Positions 6,897 to 13,434 of a DNA stretch of 13,434 nucleotides are shown here, one piece after another. How positions within the stretch are numbered: position 1 is the first letter of the stretch; each line of letters begins with the position of its first letter. The stretch lies in contig JAZUPW010000026.1 in NCBI GenBank assembly GCA_045605385.1, positions 1 to 13,434 of the forward strand. Direction: 5' to 3'. The notes beneath the pieces were generated by a model. The model was not told the origin of the DNA and ran no database searches. It worked only from the letters and a program-made list of their open reading frames with translations. Position numbers and translations under genes: made by a program. The stretch is from SIG607 sp045605385 (GTDB taxonomy: Bacteria > Bacillota > Clostridia > Oscillospirales > Acutalibacteraceae).

Positions 6897-9800
6897 TTAT
6901 GCTAAATCTTTTTCTATAAAGAAATTATAAAGCGCGTCGCTCATTGTGTGGTGCTGTGCAACGGTGGGGTGCCCTGCGCCGCCGCCGGTCATGTTTTCGG
7001 GGAGTGTGGCTATGTAATAACCTGCCGCTTCGCCGCCTAATTCTTCAATGGTTCTTGTACTGTAAGGCGCATAAGCGGTGGTCATACCGCCGTTTATCCA
7101 AACAATTTTAGCATTGGGGTTATAATTCTTTACAATACTTATCATTTCTTTCATTTCGGCAACAACTTTGTCAGCATCTTCTGCTAAGGTTTTACCCGTT
7201 TGTTTGGGCCAACCCCAGTTATCGTTTGTACCAAGATAAATACAAACAATATCGGCTTCGCGGTTATTTACGTAAGCGGTTTTGCTGCTTCTCCAGGCAT
7301 TTTGTATATGGTAGGTTTTATCCCAAGAATATTCTATTTGGTTTCCGCCGCCGCTACCGTATTGGAAACCTATACCGCTTCGCGAACGAATGCGCCAATC
7401 TACACCCAATTTCTTTGCGGTAAGGAATGCATAAGCGTTAGAACCGTCACAACTTCTGGCATTACCCATATTATCAATATTACCTATACCGCAGGTAATA
7501 GAGTCGCCTATAAATTCAATAAGCAGGTCATTTTCAGCAGTATCAACAAGTTCACCGTTAAGGTTAACACTTACCGCCTCGCTTATACCAAAGGTTACTT
7601 CGGCTCTTCTTACAATCTCAACGGTATGAACTTTTGGTTTATTACCCACGTTAACCTTTAATAAGCCTGTCTGAAGCGTTTTACTAAGCAGTTCAAGTTC
7701 ATAGAAACCGGGCAAACGTTCACCGTCTACGTAAACGGCATAAGTCTGGTTATCCATAGCACCCGGCACGTGAATAATAAATTCCATTTCGCCAACACAA
7801 TAAGCGCTTACAACTACTGTAGAAGCAGTCCAGTCAAGGGTTACACCGCCGCTTAAAGTTTCATAAGCGCCGTTTATCTTTACTAAATCCAAAACGTCCT
7901 TATCAGCAAAAGAATAGGTTGTATTCTTTTCGTTTAAAGTGTATATTTCTTTAATATCTGCCACACTGTAACTTGTTTGTGTGCTGTAGAACTTGTTTCC
8001 GTCGGCAGTAACAATATAAGCTCTTACGGTTAGATATCTTGTATCGCTTAAATCAAAATCAGTTATGTAATTACTAAAGGTAATTTCGCCGTCTTCCTGT
8101 TTCCAACAAATATCGAAATTATCGGTTTTAGAAGTTACAATTGCGTTTTCACTGTTTTCGGTAATGTGTTTCTCTGCATCGCCTTTAACAATTATAATGC
8201 CGCGTTCGGCTATTTCTTCATCAGCATAGTATGAAGCGTAAATTCTTATAGCCTGTTTATTTATAAGTGTTTCGTTTTCTTGGTTCAATATACTTGCGCC
8301 GCTCATAGATACCGTGTTATTAACACTAAAAGCATCTACAGTTAAATTACCGCTTTCCACCGTCATTTTTATTACGCGCTCAAGCGAGTAAACAACGGCA
8401 GATTTCTTTGTCCAATCGTTAGCGTTTTCAAGAGTAACTGTAGTTTCGTTTAATTTTAAAATACCGCTTCCCTTGTAGTAAAACTCTACCGAATAAGCGC
8501 ACTTATCGTCAAGAAATACGTTGGGCGCAATATTAATTTGTGTTTGTGTACCGCTTGATTTAAGCGCAACGTTACTACCAAATCCGCTTACAAGGCTATA
8601 GCCTGATATACTTGCTTTTCTTTCTTCAAAGCCGTAAAAACTTACCTGTCCCTGTTTCTTTTCGGTTAAGGGGGTAATATCAGCATAAATAACGCTGTCC
8701 CCCGCCTTTGCAACGGTATTATTAACGTCTAATTTTTGCGTTAATTCTTTATCGGCATACCATGAAATTTCCTTTGCGGTGTATCCCGTGCCGTCGGCAT
8801 ATAAAATATCGTTACCGTTCAGTATGTTTGAAAAATCAATTTTTTCGTTAAAGTTATAGGTTTTTATTGCAAGTACGTTGCCGTCTTTATCGGCAAAAGT
8901 AACGGTGGGGTTCTTTTCAACGGTTACTTTTCTTACAATAATTTTGTTAAGCCCGTAACTCTTATCCCCAGGATCAGCATGAGAAATGCCTGTAGCCGTT
9001 CTAAGCGGCGGAACGCCTGTACAACTAATGTTAATACCCACAACAGCGGCTTCACCAACAAGGTCGCCCGTTTCAATAACGTACTCTTCAGTTATCCAGT
9101 CGGTAACTGCCTTGTACGTTGTAGTTTCACTTTTTGAATTAAAGTTTTTATTCTGTAAATCGTTGCGAACATTTATCGGCATACCAATACCAACCGAAAT
9201 ACTAACCGAGCCGCCACTGTAAGAAGTGCCGTCGGCAAAGGCAGGTACCTCGTCGGCTGTTACAATATCGGCAACCTTATATTCAACCGTAATTTTATAC
9301 GCGGTATTCGGTTCTGCCAAAAAGGCATTACCGTCTTTATCGTTAAGTAAAAAGCTTCCGCCTTGTCCCCAAGAAGCCGTTGCATAAAACGCCGCGCCCT
9401 CGCTTTCAAAGCCGCGGTAAGACCAACCGCCGCGGTCGATAACACCCGAATACTCACCCTTAGCATCATTAGCAACAAAGGAAGCGTATTTAACTGTGTT
9501 GCCCGCTGTGTAGGTATCGGTCATATCCATAACAAAGGATGTCTGATAATCTTTATATACAGCATAAAGGTTAAGTTCTGTACCGCTAACGCTGAAATTT
9601 TCAAGAATATTTCCGTCCTTATCGCCCCAACCCGCAAAATACTTGCCATCTGGAGCATCGGTTTTGGGAAGGCGTTCGGGAACGTAAGGCGCGGCACCAA
9701 GTTTCTTTTCAAAGCTTTCTTCTAAAGCACCGTTTACATAGTAATTAACCGTCACAGGCTCGGTATAATTTTCATCTTTTATTTCAATATTCTTTATCCA

Positions 9801-10694
9801 AAATTCACCATTGCCCGCATCTGTAGCCGCCGCAAGACTTGTTCCTACAATAGCGGTGGGCAAAAATCCGTTAAAGTCGGTTGTTGTAAATTCGAATTTA
9901 GCGGTATGCCACTGGGTCGAAGCCGCTTCAATGTACCATTCGCAATGTCCGTTTTTAGTCCAGGTCCAAACCCACGCAGGATTGTTAATATCAAAAGACG
10001 GGTCACTTGTTTCAATTAAAGAGCCCACACGTTGCGATATACCCTGCCAGGTTTTAGTAATGCTGTCGCGGTTATCAAGGTGCAAGCCAGCAACAGCATG
10101 TAAGACTCCCACACCTTGCATACGCGGAAGTTTATATGTAACCGTTACAAAATATTTTGTATTCTTCTTTAATTGAATTGCGGCACCGTCATCATCCACA
10201 AGCTGCATATAAACAAAGGAACTCCAGGTCACGTGATTATGAAATTTTAAAAAGCTTTCGCCGTTTTCACTTACGTAATCTTTAGGCGCATATCCATTGT
10301 AAACGTCGGTATAGTTTAAATAATTCTCGCCGTTTTCATCAAAACTCGGCATAGCGGCAAAATCTGCGCTATAAGAAATATTAGCATCAACTTTTTCGGG
10401 ATAATCCTTAAAAACGGCAATAAGTTTATTCTCACCCGAAACAAGAGTAAGACCGTCCTTTAAAATATATTCACCTTTTTCGTTTTGCCAACCTGCAAAA
10501 TATTTACCGCCAGGTATATTTTCTGCCATTCTGTCGGGCGCATAAATACTACCCGCATTAAGACCATCAACCGTAGCATAAGTATTGCCGTTTACAAGGT
10601 AAACAACACTTGCGCTCGTTGTCGCAGAAACAGGCAAAATAAATGCCGTAACAGCAAGTACAAAACAAAGCGCTATACTCAAAAACCTTTTCAT
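6897..10694 (-). CDS. Secreted multidomain CE2-like SGNH esterase (1265 aa), paralog of the next gene
   Basis: An exported protein with signal peptide 1-24 (PVSA|TT). About 30-98 is an InlB-like repeat (KYFAGWQNEKG). About 105-310 are a beta-rich region that could bind carbohydrate, with many aromatics (WVWTWTKNGHCEWY). About 314-383 is a second InlB-like repeat, and 386-600 the module shared with the 1073-aa paralog. About 597-676 is a third, divergent repeat, followed by about 120 residues of beta domain absent from the paralog. About 797-915 is the IRIYASY...ERGIII domain, about 926-1050 the CE2-like jelly roll, and 1054-1265 the SGNH hydrolase with FIGDSIT (Ser1065), LGTND (Asn1157) and GAGHPTV (His1242). 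Gly replaces the usual block V Asp. The start has an ideal AGGAGG at 10702-10707. Carbohydrate deacetylation outside the cell is the likely role; the exact glycan is unknown. It is probably co-transcribed with the 1073-aa gene, 73 nt downstream. Confidence 0.85.
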   Translation of the reverse strand: MKRFLSIALCFVLAVTAFILPVSATTSASVVYLVNGNTYATVDGLNAGSIYAPDRMAENIPGGKYFAGWQNEKGEYILKDGLTLVSGENKLIAVFKDYPEKVDANISYSADFAAMPSFDENGENYLNYTDVYNGYAPKDYVSENGESFLKFHNHVTWSSFVYMQLVDDDGAAIQLKKNTKYFVTVTYKLPRMQGVGVLHAVAGLHLDNRDSITKTWQGISQRVGSLIETSDPSFDINNPAWVWTWTKNGHCEWYIEAASTQWHTAKFEFTTTDFNGFLPTAIVGTSLAAATDAGNGEFWIKNIEIKDENYTEPVTVNYYVNGALEESFEKKLGAAPYVPERLPKTDAPDGKYFAGWGDKDGNILENFSVSGTELNLYAVYKDYQTSFVMDMTDTYTAGNTVKYASFVANDAKGEYSGVIDRGGWSYRGFESEGAAFYATASWGQGGSFLLNDKDGNAFLAEPNTAYKITVEYKVADIVTADEVPAFADGTSYSGGSVSISVGIGMPINVRNDLQNKNFNSKSETTTYKAVTDWITEEYVIETGDLVGEAAVVGINISCTGVPPLRTATGISHADPGDKSYGLNKIIVRKVTVEKNPTVTFADKDGNVLAIKTYNFNEKIDFSNILNGNDILYADGTGYTAKEISWYADKELTQKLDVNNTVAKAGDSVIYADITPLTEKKQGQVSFYGFEERKASISGYSLVSGFGSNVALKSSGTQTQINIAPNVFLDDKCAYSVEFYYKGSGILKLNETTVTLENANDWTKKSAVVYSLERVIKMTVESGNLTVDAFSVNNTVSMSGASILNQENETLINKQAIRIYASYYADEEIAERGIIIVKGDAEKHITENSENAIVTSKTDNFDICWKQEDGEITFSNYITDFDLSDTRYLTVRAYIVTADGNKFYSTQTSYSVADIKEIYTLNEKNTTYSFADKDVLDLVKINGAYETLSGGVTLDWTASTVVVSAYCVGEMEFIIHVPGAMDNQTYAVYVDGERLPGFYELELLSKTLQTGLLKVNVGNKPKVHTVEIVRRAEVTFGISEAVSVNLNGELVDTAENDLLIEFIGDSITCGIGNIDNMGNARSCDGSNAYAFLTAKKLGVDWRIRSRSGIGFQYGSGGGNQIEYSWDKTYHIQNAWRSSKTAYVNNREADIVCIYLGTNDNWGWPKQTGKTLAEDADKVVAEMKEMISIVKNYNPNAKIVWINGGMTTAYAPYSTRTIEELGGEAAGYYIATLPENMTGGGAGHPTVAQHHTMSDALYNFFIEKDLA

Positions 10695-10738
10695 AACATT
10701 TCCTCCTGTTATTAAATATTAAAATATTTAATAAAAAA

Positions 10739-10767
10739 ATTATAACATTAAATACTATTGATGTAAA
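10739..10767 (-). promoter_or_regulatory. Promoter of the esterase pair
   Basis: On the minus strand TTTACA (10762-10767) and a perfect TATAAT (10739-10744) are separated by 17 nt. Transcription should start near 10732, giving a leader of about 38 nt before ATG 10694. A TAACATT motif (10743-10749, plus-strand reading) overlaps the -10 and could be a regulator contact. Confidence 0.75.
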
Positions 10768-10789
10768 GATTTTTCCAACAAATTACAAA

Positions 10790-10820
10790 CAAAAAGCTGC
10801 CTTGACGTTTGGCAAGACAG
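10790..10820 (-). terminator. Terminator of the CapA-family gene
   Basis: In the minus-strand transcript CUGUCUUG (10820-10813) pairs with CAAGGCAG (10804-10797), with one G-U pair and an 8-nt loop, followed by CUUUUUGUUUGU. It lies 14 nt after the CapA-like stop and separates that gene from the esterase promoter. Confidence 0.8.
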
Positions 10821-10834
10821 TCTTAATGTTATAT

Positions 10835-11926
10835 TTACTTTTCATTAGTCTGGTTGGCGGTGGGGAAAAGTTCGCGCCAAACGTCAGTATGCGCTTCGCA
10901 ATCAAGATAATGACCGAAAATGTCGTTATCAAACTTACTTGCGTTTTCACTTTGAGCATTTTTTACAACCTTTATATACATACCCTTAAAATCTTCACAG
11001 AATGCGTGCCAGCCATCTTTCCAGTTACCGTTCAAGAGCGACTCGTTACGTTCCTTAAATTCTGCCATAATCTGCGCTTTTTCTTCGCCCTTTGCAAGTT
11101 CAATACCGAAATCGTTGTTACGGTGAGGAATAAACTCTACGGTATTCTCCTTAGTATCATAAGAAATAGCAAGTGAGGTTTCCCATGTTGCTCTTGCCTT
11201 TTCACTCGCAAGTTTTACAAAGTGGAAGTTACCCTGCCCATACATAATATGGCTGCCCTCAAAGTTTTCATAACAGCCTATGCAATGGCTGTGCTGTGTT
11301 GTAACAAGGTCGGCACCTGCTTTTACCATAGCCTGACAAACCTTGCGAAGTCGTGGCGAGGGATAACGGCAATGCTCTTTACCGCCGTGGTAAACAACAA
11401 TTACAATATCACTTGTTTCTTTTGCTTTTCTTATATCATCAAGAGTATCAAAAGCATCAAACGGACGCGCACCCATTCTATCAGGCAAAGCATACGAATA
11501 TTCGTGTTCACAAACGTTTACAATAGTTATTGTTTTGTCGCCGTCTTTAAAACTGTAATTTTTTCTTGAATCTTCATAATTCTCACCAAAACCGGTGTAA
11601 TCAATACCCGCTTCATCTAAAGCGGCAACGGTATCGCGATATCCCTCAATACCGTAGTCGAATATGTGATTGTTGCTAAGACAGCAAAGATTAACGCCAA
11701 CTTCCTTTAATACGTTAGCGGTGTTTTTACACGCCTTTAGGTTAGGACCAAACTTTTCAATTCTGTTTTCGCTGTTTGTTAAGGCGCACTCAAGGTTTAC
11801 AAAGGAAAAATCGTGCGCTTTAAACACGTTTAAAAAATCGCCGAAAAGAACCTCTTTTTCGCCTTTTTCAAACAAAGGATTAGTAGTGTCTGTAGGACAA
11901 ACGTCGCCAACAATTAAAAGTTTCAT
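10835..11926 (-). CDS. CapA-family (PGA_cap) metallophosphoesterase-like protein
   Basis: A 363-residue protein with the CapA/poly-gamma-glutamate capsule-type fold of the calcineurin-like phosphoesterase superfamily. Metal and active-site motifs are in order: GDVC (Asp8), NLEC (Asn44, Glu46), SNNHIFDYG (Asn86, His87, Asp90), YHGG (His180), TQHSHCIG (His212, His214) and YGQGNF (229-234). There is no signal peptide or N-terminal membrane anchor, unlike capsule-operon CapA, so it is probably cytoplasmic. CapB and CapC partners are absent, so polyglutamate synthesis is not supported. The substrate is unknown. ATG 11926 has AAGGAG at 11935-11940. It is monocistronic: its own terminator follows and its promoter region is shared with the divergent AraC-type gene, which makes regulation by that protein likely though unproven. 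Confidence 0.85.
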   Translation of the reverse strand: MKLLIVGDVCPTDTTNPLFEKGEKEVLFGDFLNVFKAHDFSFVNLECALTNSENRIEKFGPNLKACKNTANVLKEVGVNLCCLSNNHIFDYGIEGYRDTVAALDEAGIDYTGFGENYEDSRKNYSFKDGDKTITIVNVCEHEYSYALPDRMGARPFDAFDTLDDIRKAKETSDIVIVVYHGGKEHCRYPSPRLRKVCQAMVKAGADLVTTQHSHCIGCYENFEGSHIMYGQGNFHFVKLASEKARATWETSLAISYDTKENTVEFIPHRNNDFGIELAKGEEKAQIMAEFKERNESLLNGNWKDGWHAFCEDFKGMYIKVVKNAQSENASKFDNDIFGHYLDCEAHTDVWRELFPTANQTNEK

Positions 11927-11973
11927 AAAAAATTCTCCTTATTTTAATATTTACAAATGGGAGCTTCTTTTAT

Positions 11974-12018
11974 ATAATAACATTATAGCGCGTAACATTC
12001 AATGCACATTGTTATTAT
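11974..12018. promoter_or_regulatory. Candidate operator between the CapA-like gene and the AraC-type regulator
   Basis: ATAATAACA (11974-11982) is inverted as TGTTATTAT (12010-12018). Inside lie the palindrome CAATG-CA-CATTG (12000-12011) and two direct TAACATT copies (11978-11984, 11993-11999). A minus-strand TATAAT (11982-11987) for the CapA-like gene and a plus-strand TATAAT (12022-12027) for the regulator flank it. Neither has a good -35 at 16-18 nt, as is common at activator-dependent promoters. Binding by the adjacent regulator is inference. Confidence 0.4.
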
Positions 12019-12054
12019 TTTTATAATATTTTTAGCACAATATTAAGGTGGATT

Positions 12055-12810
12055 ATGGAAAATTATTTAGTTAAAGACCTTGTTCATTACTGTAACGTTA
12101 ATGAAGATCATTCAACACAAATGAATACCTGCTCGGTAAATTATTACGACCTTACCTTTGTTGTAAGCGGTAATATGACCTACACTTCAAACGGTAAAGA
12201 GTATAATTTAAAAAGCGGTGATGCTCTGCTTTTTAAACCTTATACTCTGCGTTCCCGATTAGGTCTTAATATGCCAATACATTTTGTAAGCTTTAATTTT
12301 TCGCTATATAATAATATTGACACCGATATATTTTTACCGGGCGTTATTAACAACGAAATTGTAAGCCTTGTTTGCGCCTACCCTTTTACGCACCTGAACG
12401 AACTTTACTTTTCTAAGCAAAAATGCATTAATATGCTGAACTATATTCTTTTTGAAATAATAAATCAAATATCTGCAGTAAGTAAAAACAACCATATAGT
12501 TAGCCTTATAAACTATATAAATGCAAACCTCGGCAAACCTATTTCGCTAAACAGCGCCGCAAAGCAGGTAAATCTTTCCAAAGAATATACCGCTTCGCTT
12601 TTTAAAAAAGAAACGGGACAAACCTTTTGTGAGTATCTTAACAACGTAAGGCTTGAAAATGCCAAAAGTCTTTTGGTAACTTCAAATTTAAGTCTTTATG
12701 AAATTGCACTTAGCACGGGTTTTGAAAACTATAATTATTTTTCAAGACTTTTTAAAAGAAAGTTCGGAATTACCGCTGTAAAATACAAAAACAGCGCAAG
12801 AAAAAACTGA
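12055..12810 (+). CDS. AraC-family transcriptional regulator
   Basis: A 251-residue regulator. Residues about 25-85 form the cupin-like sensor half (YDLTFVVSGNMTY, then LKSGDALLFKPYT), typical of carbohydrate-responsive AraC proteins. Residues about 149-247 are the two helix-turn-helix DNA-binding half. The first recognition motif is near 164-185 (ISLNSAAKQVNLSKEYTASLF) and the second near 213-234 (SLYEIALSTGFENYNYFSRLFK), leading into the conserved FKRKFGIT. The start ATG follows AAGGTGG at 12045-12051. It is divergent from the CapA-like gene across 128 bp and lies upstream of the minus-strand esterase genes, so both are plausible targets. The ligand cannot be read from sequence. Its stop codon is inside the stem of the following terminator. 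Confidence 0.92.
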   Translation: MENYLVKDLVHYCNVNEDHSTQMNTCSVNYYDLTFVVSGNMTYTSNGKEYNLKSGDALLFKPYTLRSRLGLNMPIHFVSFNFSLYNNIDTDIFLPGVINNEIVSLVCAYPFTHLNELYFSKQKCINMLNYILFEIINQISAVSKNNHIVSLINYINANLGKPISLNSAAKQVNLSKEYTASLFKKETGQTFCEYLNNVRLENAKSLLVTSNLSLYEIALSTGFENYNYFSRLFKRKFGITAVKYKNSARKN

Positions 12811-12836
12811 CAGAAAATTTTTCTGTCAGTTTTTTA
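12801..12836. terminator. Terminator of the AraC-type gene
   Basis: ACTGACAGAAA (12806-12816) pairs with TTTCTGTCAGT (12820-12830), followed by T5. The TGA stop at 12808-12810 is part of the stem. A run of A before the stem gives a U-tract on the minus strand too, so it may also stop transcripts from the small membrane protein gene. Confidence 0.85.
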
Positions 12837-12863
12837 TTACTTTTCTTCAATTAAGCCGCTTCG

Positions 12864-12903
12864 TCAACACAGAAGCGTCCCCCTGTGTTACCGTCTTGTG
12901 TTG
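12864..12903. repeat. REP-like palindrome of RAYT-associated type
   Basis: AACACAG (12866-12872) and CTGTGTT (12883-12889) form a perfect 7-bp stem around AAGCGTCCCC. Read on the minus strand this gives the GGGGGACGCTTCTGTGTT-type element that recurs in many genomes near REP-associated tyrosine transposases. A second TGTGTTG (12897-12903) can pair alternatively with CAACACA (12865-12871). It lies in the non-coding gap between the regulator's terminator and the small membrane protein gene. Identification is from memory of the family pattern; a genome-wide count would settle it. Confidence 0.5.
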
Positions 12904-12906
12904 TTT

Positions 12907-13251
12907 TCATGTGTTCTCAAATATTTCTTTGTGTTCTGGTTTTATTAATCTTTTTTGGGCGAATAACAGTAGTGCAGAAGCAATAACGGAAAAAGGATAA
13001 AATGAAATTAAAGTAATAACCCATGAATAACCATATATCTCGATAAAATGTTGGAAATACGGTATTAAAAAACTTTCATTTATAATCAAAAATGGTAAAT
13101 AAAGCACGACAGAGGCTAAAAGATAGGGGAATAATTTGAATTGCCAACCGTGTTTTAAAAAATATTTATTTTTGAAAACAATTATAAAAATTATTGAGCA
13201 ATTAATAATAGGAATAAAAAGTAATCTAACCTGTTTTTTTAAACCAACCAT
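12907..13251 (-). CDS. Small predicted membrane protein, unknown function
   Basis: A 114-residue hydrophobic protein that I do not recognise. Three membrane segments are visible, near residues 8-26 (LLFIPIINCSIIFIIVF), 39-58 (KLFPYLLASVVLYLPFLII) and 76-98 (SWVITLISFYPFSVIASALLLF), with a short basic/acidic tail ending KEIFENT. The start at 13251 is supported by GAAGGTG at 13259-13265, 7 nt upstream. Its DNA is richer in A/T, and in ATA and ATT codons, than the neighbouring genes. It is bordered by a REP-like element on one side and unusual DNA on the other, so it may have arrived by transfer. No partner gene indicates a role; the reading frame with its RBS is convincing, the function unknown. 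Confidence 0.65.
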   Translation of the reverse strand: MVGLKKQVRLLFIPIINCSIIFIIVFKNKYFLKHGWQFKLFPYLLASVVLYLPFLIINESFLIPYFQHFIEIYGYSWVITLISFYPFSVIASALLLFAQKRLIKPEHKEIFENT

Positions 13252-13338
13252 AATTATACACCTTCATATTAATAAAGAGAAACGCCGAATCCCCAGAACA
13301 GCGCATGACTTGCCGTCACACACAACAACACGAAACCA

Positions 13339-13347
13339 TGATATAAT
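13339..13347 (+). promoter_or_regulatory. Extended -10 promoter element
   Basis: TGATATAAT is a perfect extended -10 (TGnTATAAT). No recognisable -35 lies 16-18 nt upstream. Transcription would start near 13354, where a possible GTG start codon lies. Confidence 0.35.
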
Positions 13348-13353
13348 ATTTTC

Positions 13354-13434
13354 GTGGGAAAGCTCGAGGGACGGTATGTTGAGAAAATCACGCCTTTAGA
13401 ACACGAGCAAGGTTATTCCGGAGTACACAGAACT
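13354..13434 (+). CDS. Possible 5' end of a gene running off the window
   Basis: An open frame of 27 codons from GTG 13354 to the window edge begins GKLEGRYVEKITPLEHEQ, without a stop. I do not recognise the peptide. The case for coding is the extended -10 just upstream and a charged, non-repetitive peptide. Its codons (CTC, GAG, GGA, CGG, ATC, TCC) differ from the rest of the window. Against it, no Shine-Dalgarno precedes the GTG, so it would have to be a leaderless message, and the frame is short. It could instead be chance or a gene remnant. Confidence 0.25.
   Translation, partial: MGKLEGRYVEKITPLEHEQGYSGVHRT

Noticed and set aside
12910..12937. Direct repeat TGTGTTCT (12910-12917 and 12930-12937)
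   Set aside because: Only two copies 20 nt apart within a coding end; chance in a G/T-rich stretch is adequate, and it is no CRISPR or iteron array.
13269..13391. Minus-strand 41-codon hydrophobic frame upstream of the small membrane gene
   Set aside because: There is no properly spaced ribosome binding site, it overlaps the extended -10 region, and the peptide has no recognisable family.
13136..13399. Plus-strand 87-codon frame spanning the small membrane gene start and the edge region
   Set aside because: It runs antisense through the 5' part of the membrane gene, has no binding site, and its tail (RRIPRTAHDLPSH) only vaguely recalls a RAYT N-terminus, too weak to call a transposase.

Overview
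The window looks like a piece of a low-to-moderate GC Firmicutes chromosome, most plausibly a gut-type Clostridia (Oscillospirales/Ruminococcaceae-like). The basis is A/T-rich intergenic DNA, canonical AGGAGG-type ribosome binding sites, sigma-A-type promoters, a sugar-transfer-type ATP-grasp protein, and very large modular secreted SGNH esterases with InlB-like repeats. The lineage is an inference from protein style, not from a marker gene.

Layout. (1) Positions 1-130 hold the end of an upstream unit: an inverted repeat and an intrinsic terminator. (2) A strong promoter (TTGACA-17-TATACT) drives a plus-strand operon: ATP-grasp protein (190-1185), threonine synthase thrC (1213-2688) and homoserine kinase thrB (2676-3560, TTG start inside thrC). 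thrB and thrC carry out the last two steps from homoserine to threonine. (3) A symmetric terminator at 3566-3594 separates this operon from a convergent minus-strand block. (4) That block is two adjacent paralogous giant exported proteins, 1265 aa (6897-10694) followed by 1073 aa (3602-6823). Each ends in a carbohydrate-esterase-2-like pair of domains (jelly-roll plus SGNH hydrolase) behind long beta-rich and InlB-like repeat regions. A clear promoter lies before the 1265-aa gene and a weaker one between the two. (5) Upstream, also on the minus strand and with its own terminator, is a CapA-family metallophosphoesterase-like protein (10835-11926). It is divergent from an AraC-family regulator (12055-12810), and the 128-bp spacer between them contains nested inverted repeats. 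(6) After the regulator's terminator the DNA changes character. There is a REP-like palindrome of the kind associated with RAYT transposases, a small three-helix membrane protein (12907-13251, minus), and at the window edge a possible partial ORF with different codon choice.

How it may fit together. The central part reads as an extracellular carbohydrate deacetylation locus: two exported esterases, with a neighbouring AraC regulator that could control them and the CapA-like gene. The threonine operon is housekeeping, with one unusual partner, the ATP-grasp protein. I see no CRISPR array, rRNA or tRNA, and no complete mobile element. The most worthwhile leads are the paired giant esterases whose SGNH block V lacks the usual aspartate, the TAACATT motif enriched in the regulatory spacers, and the ATP-grasp gene sharing a transcript with thrCB.
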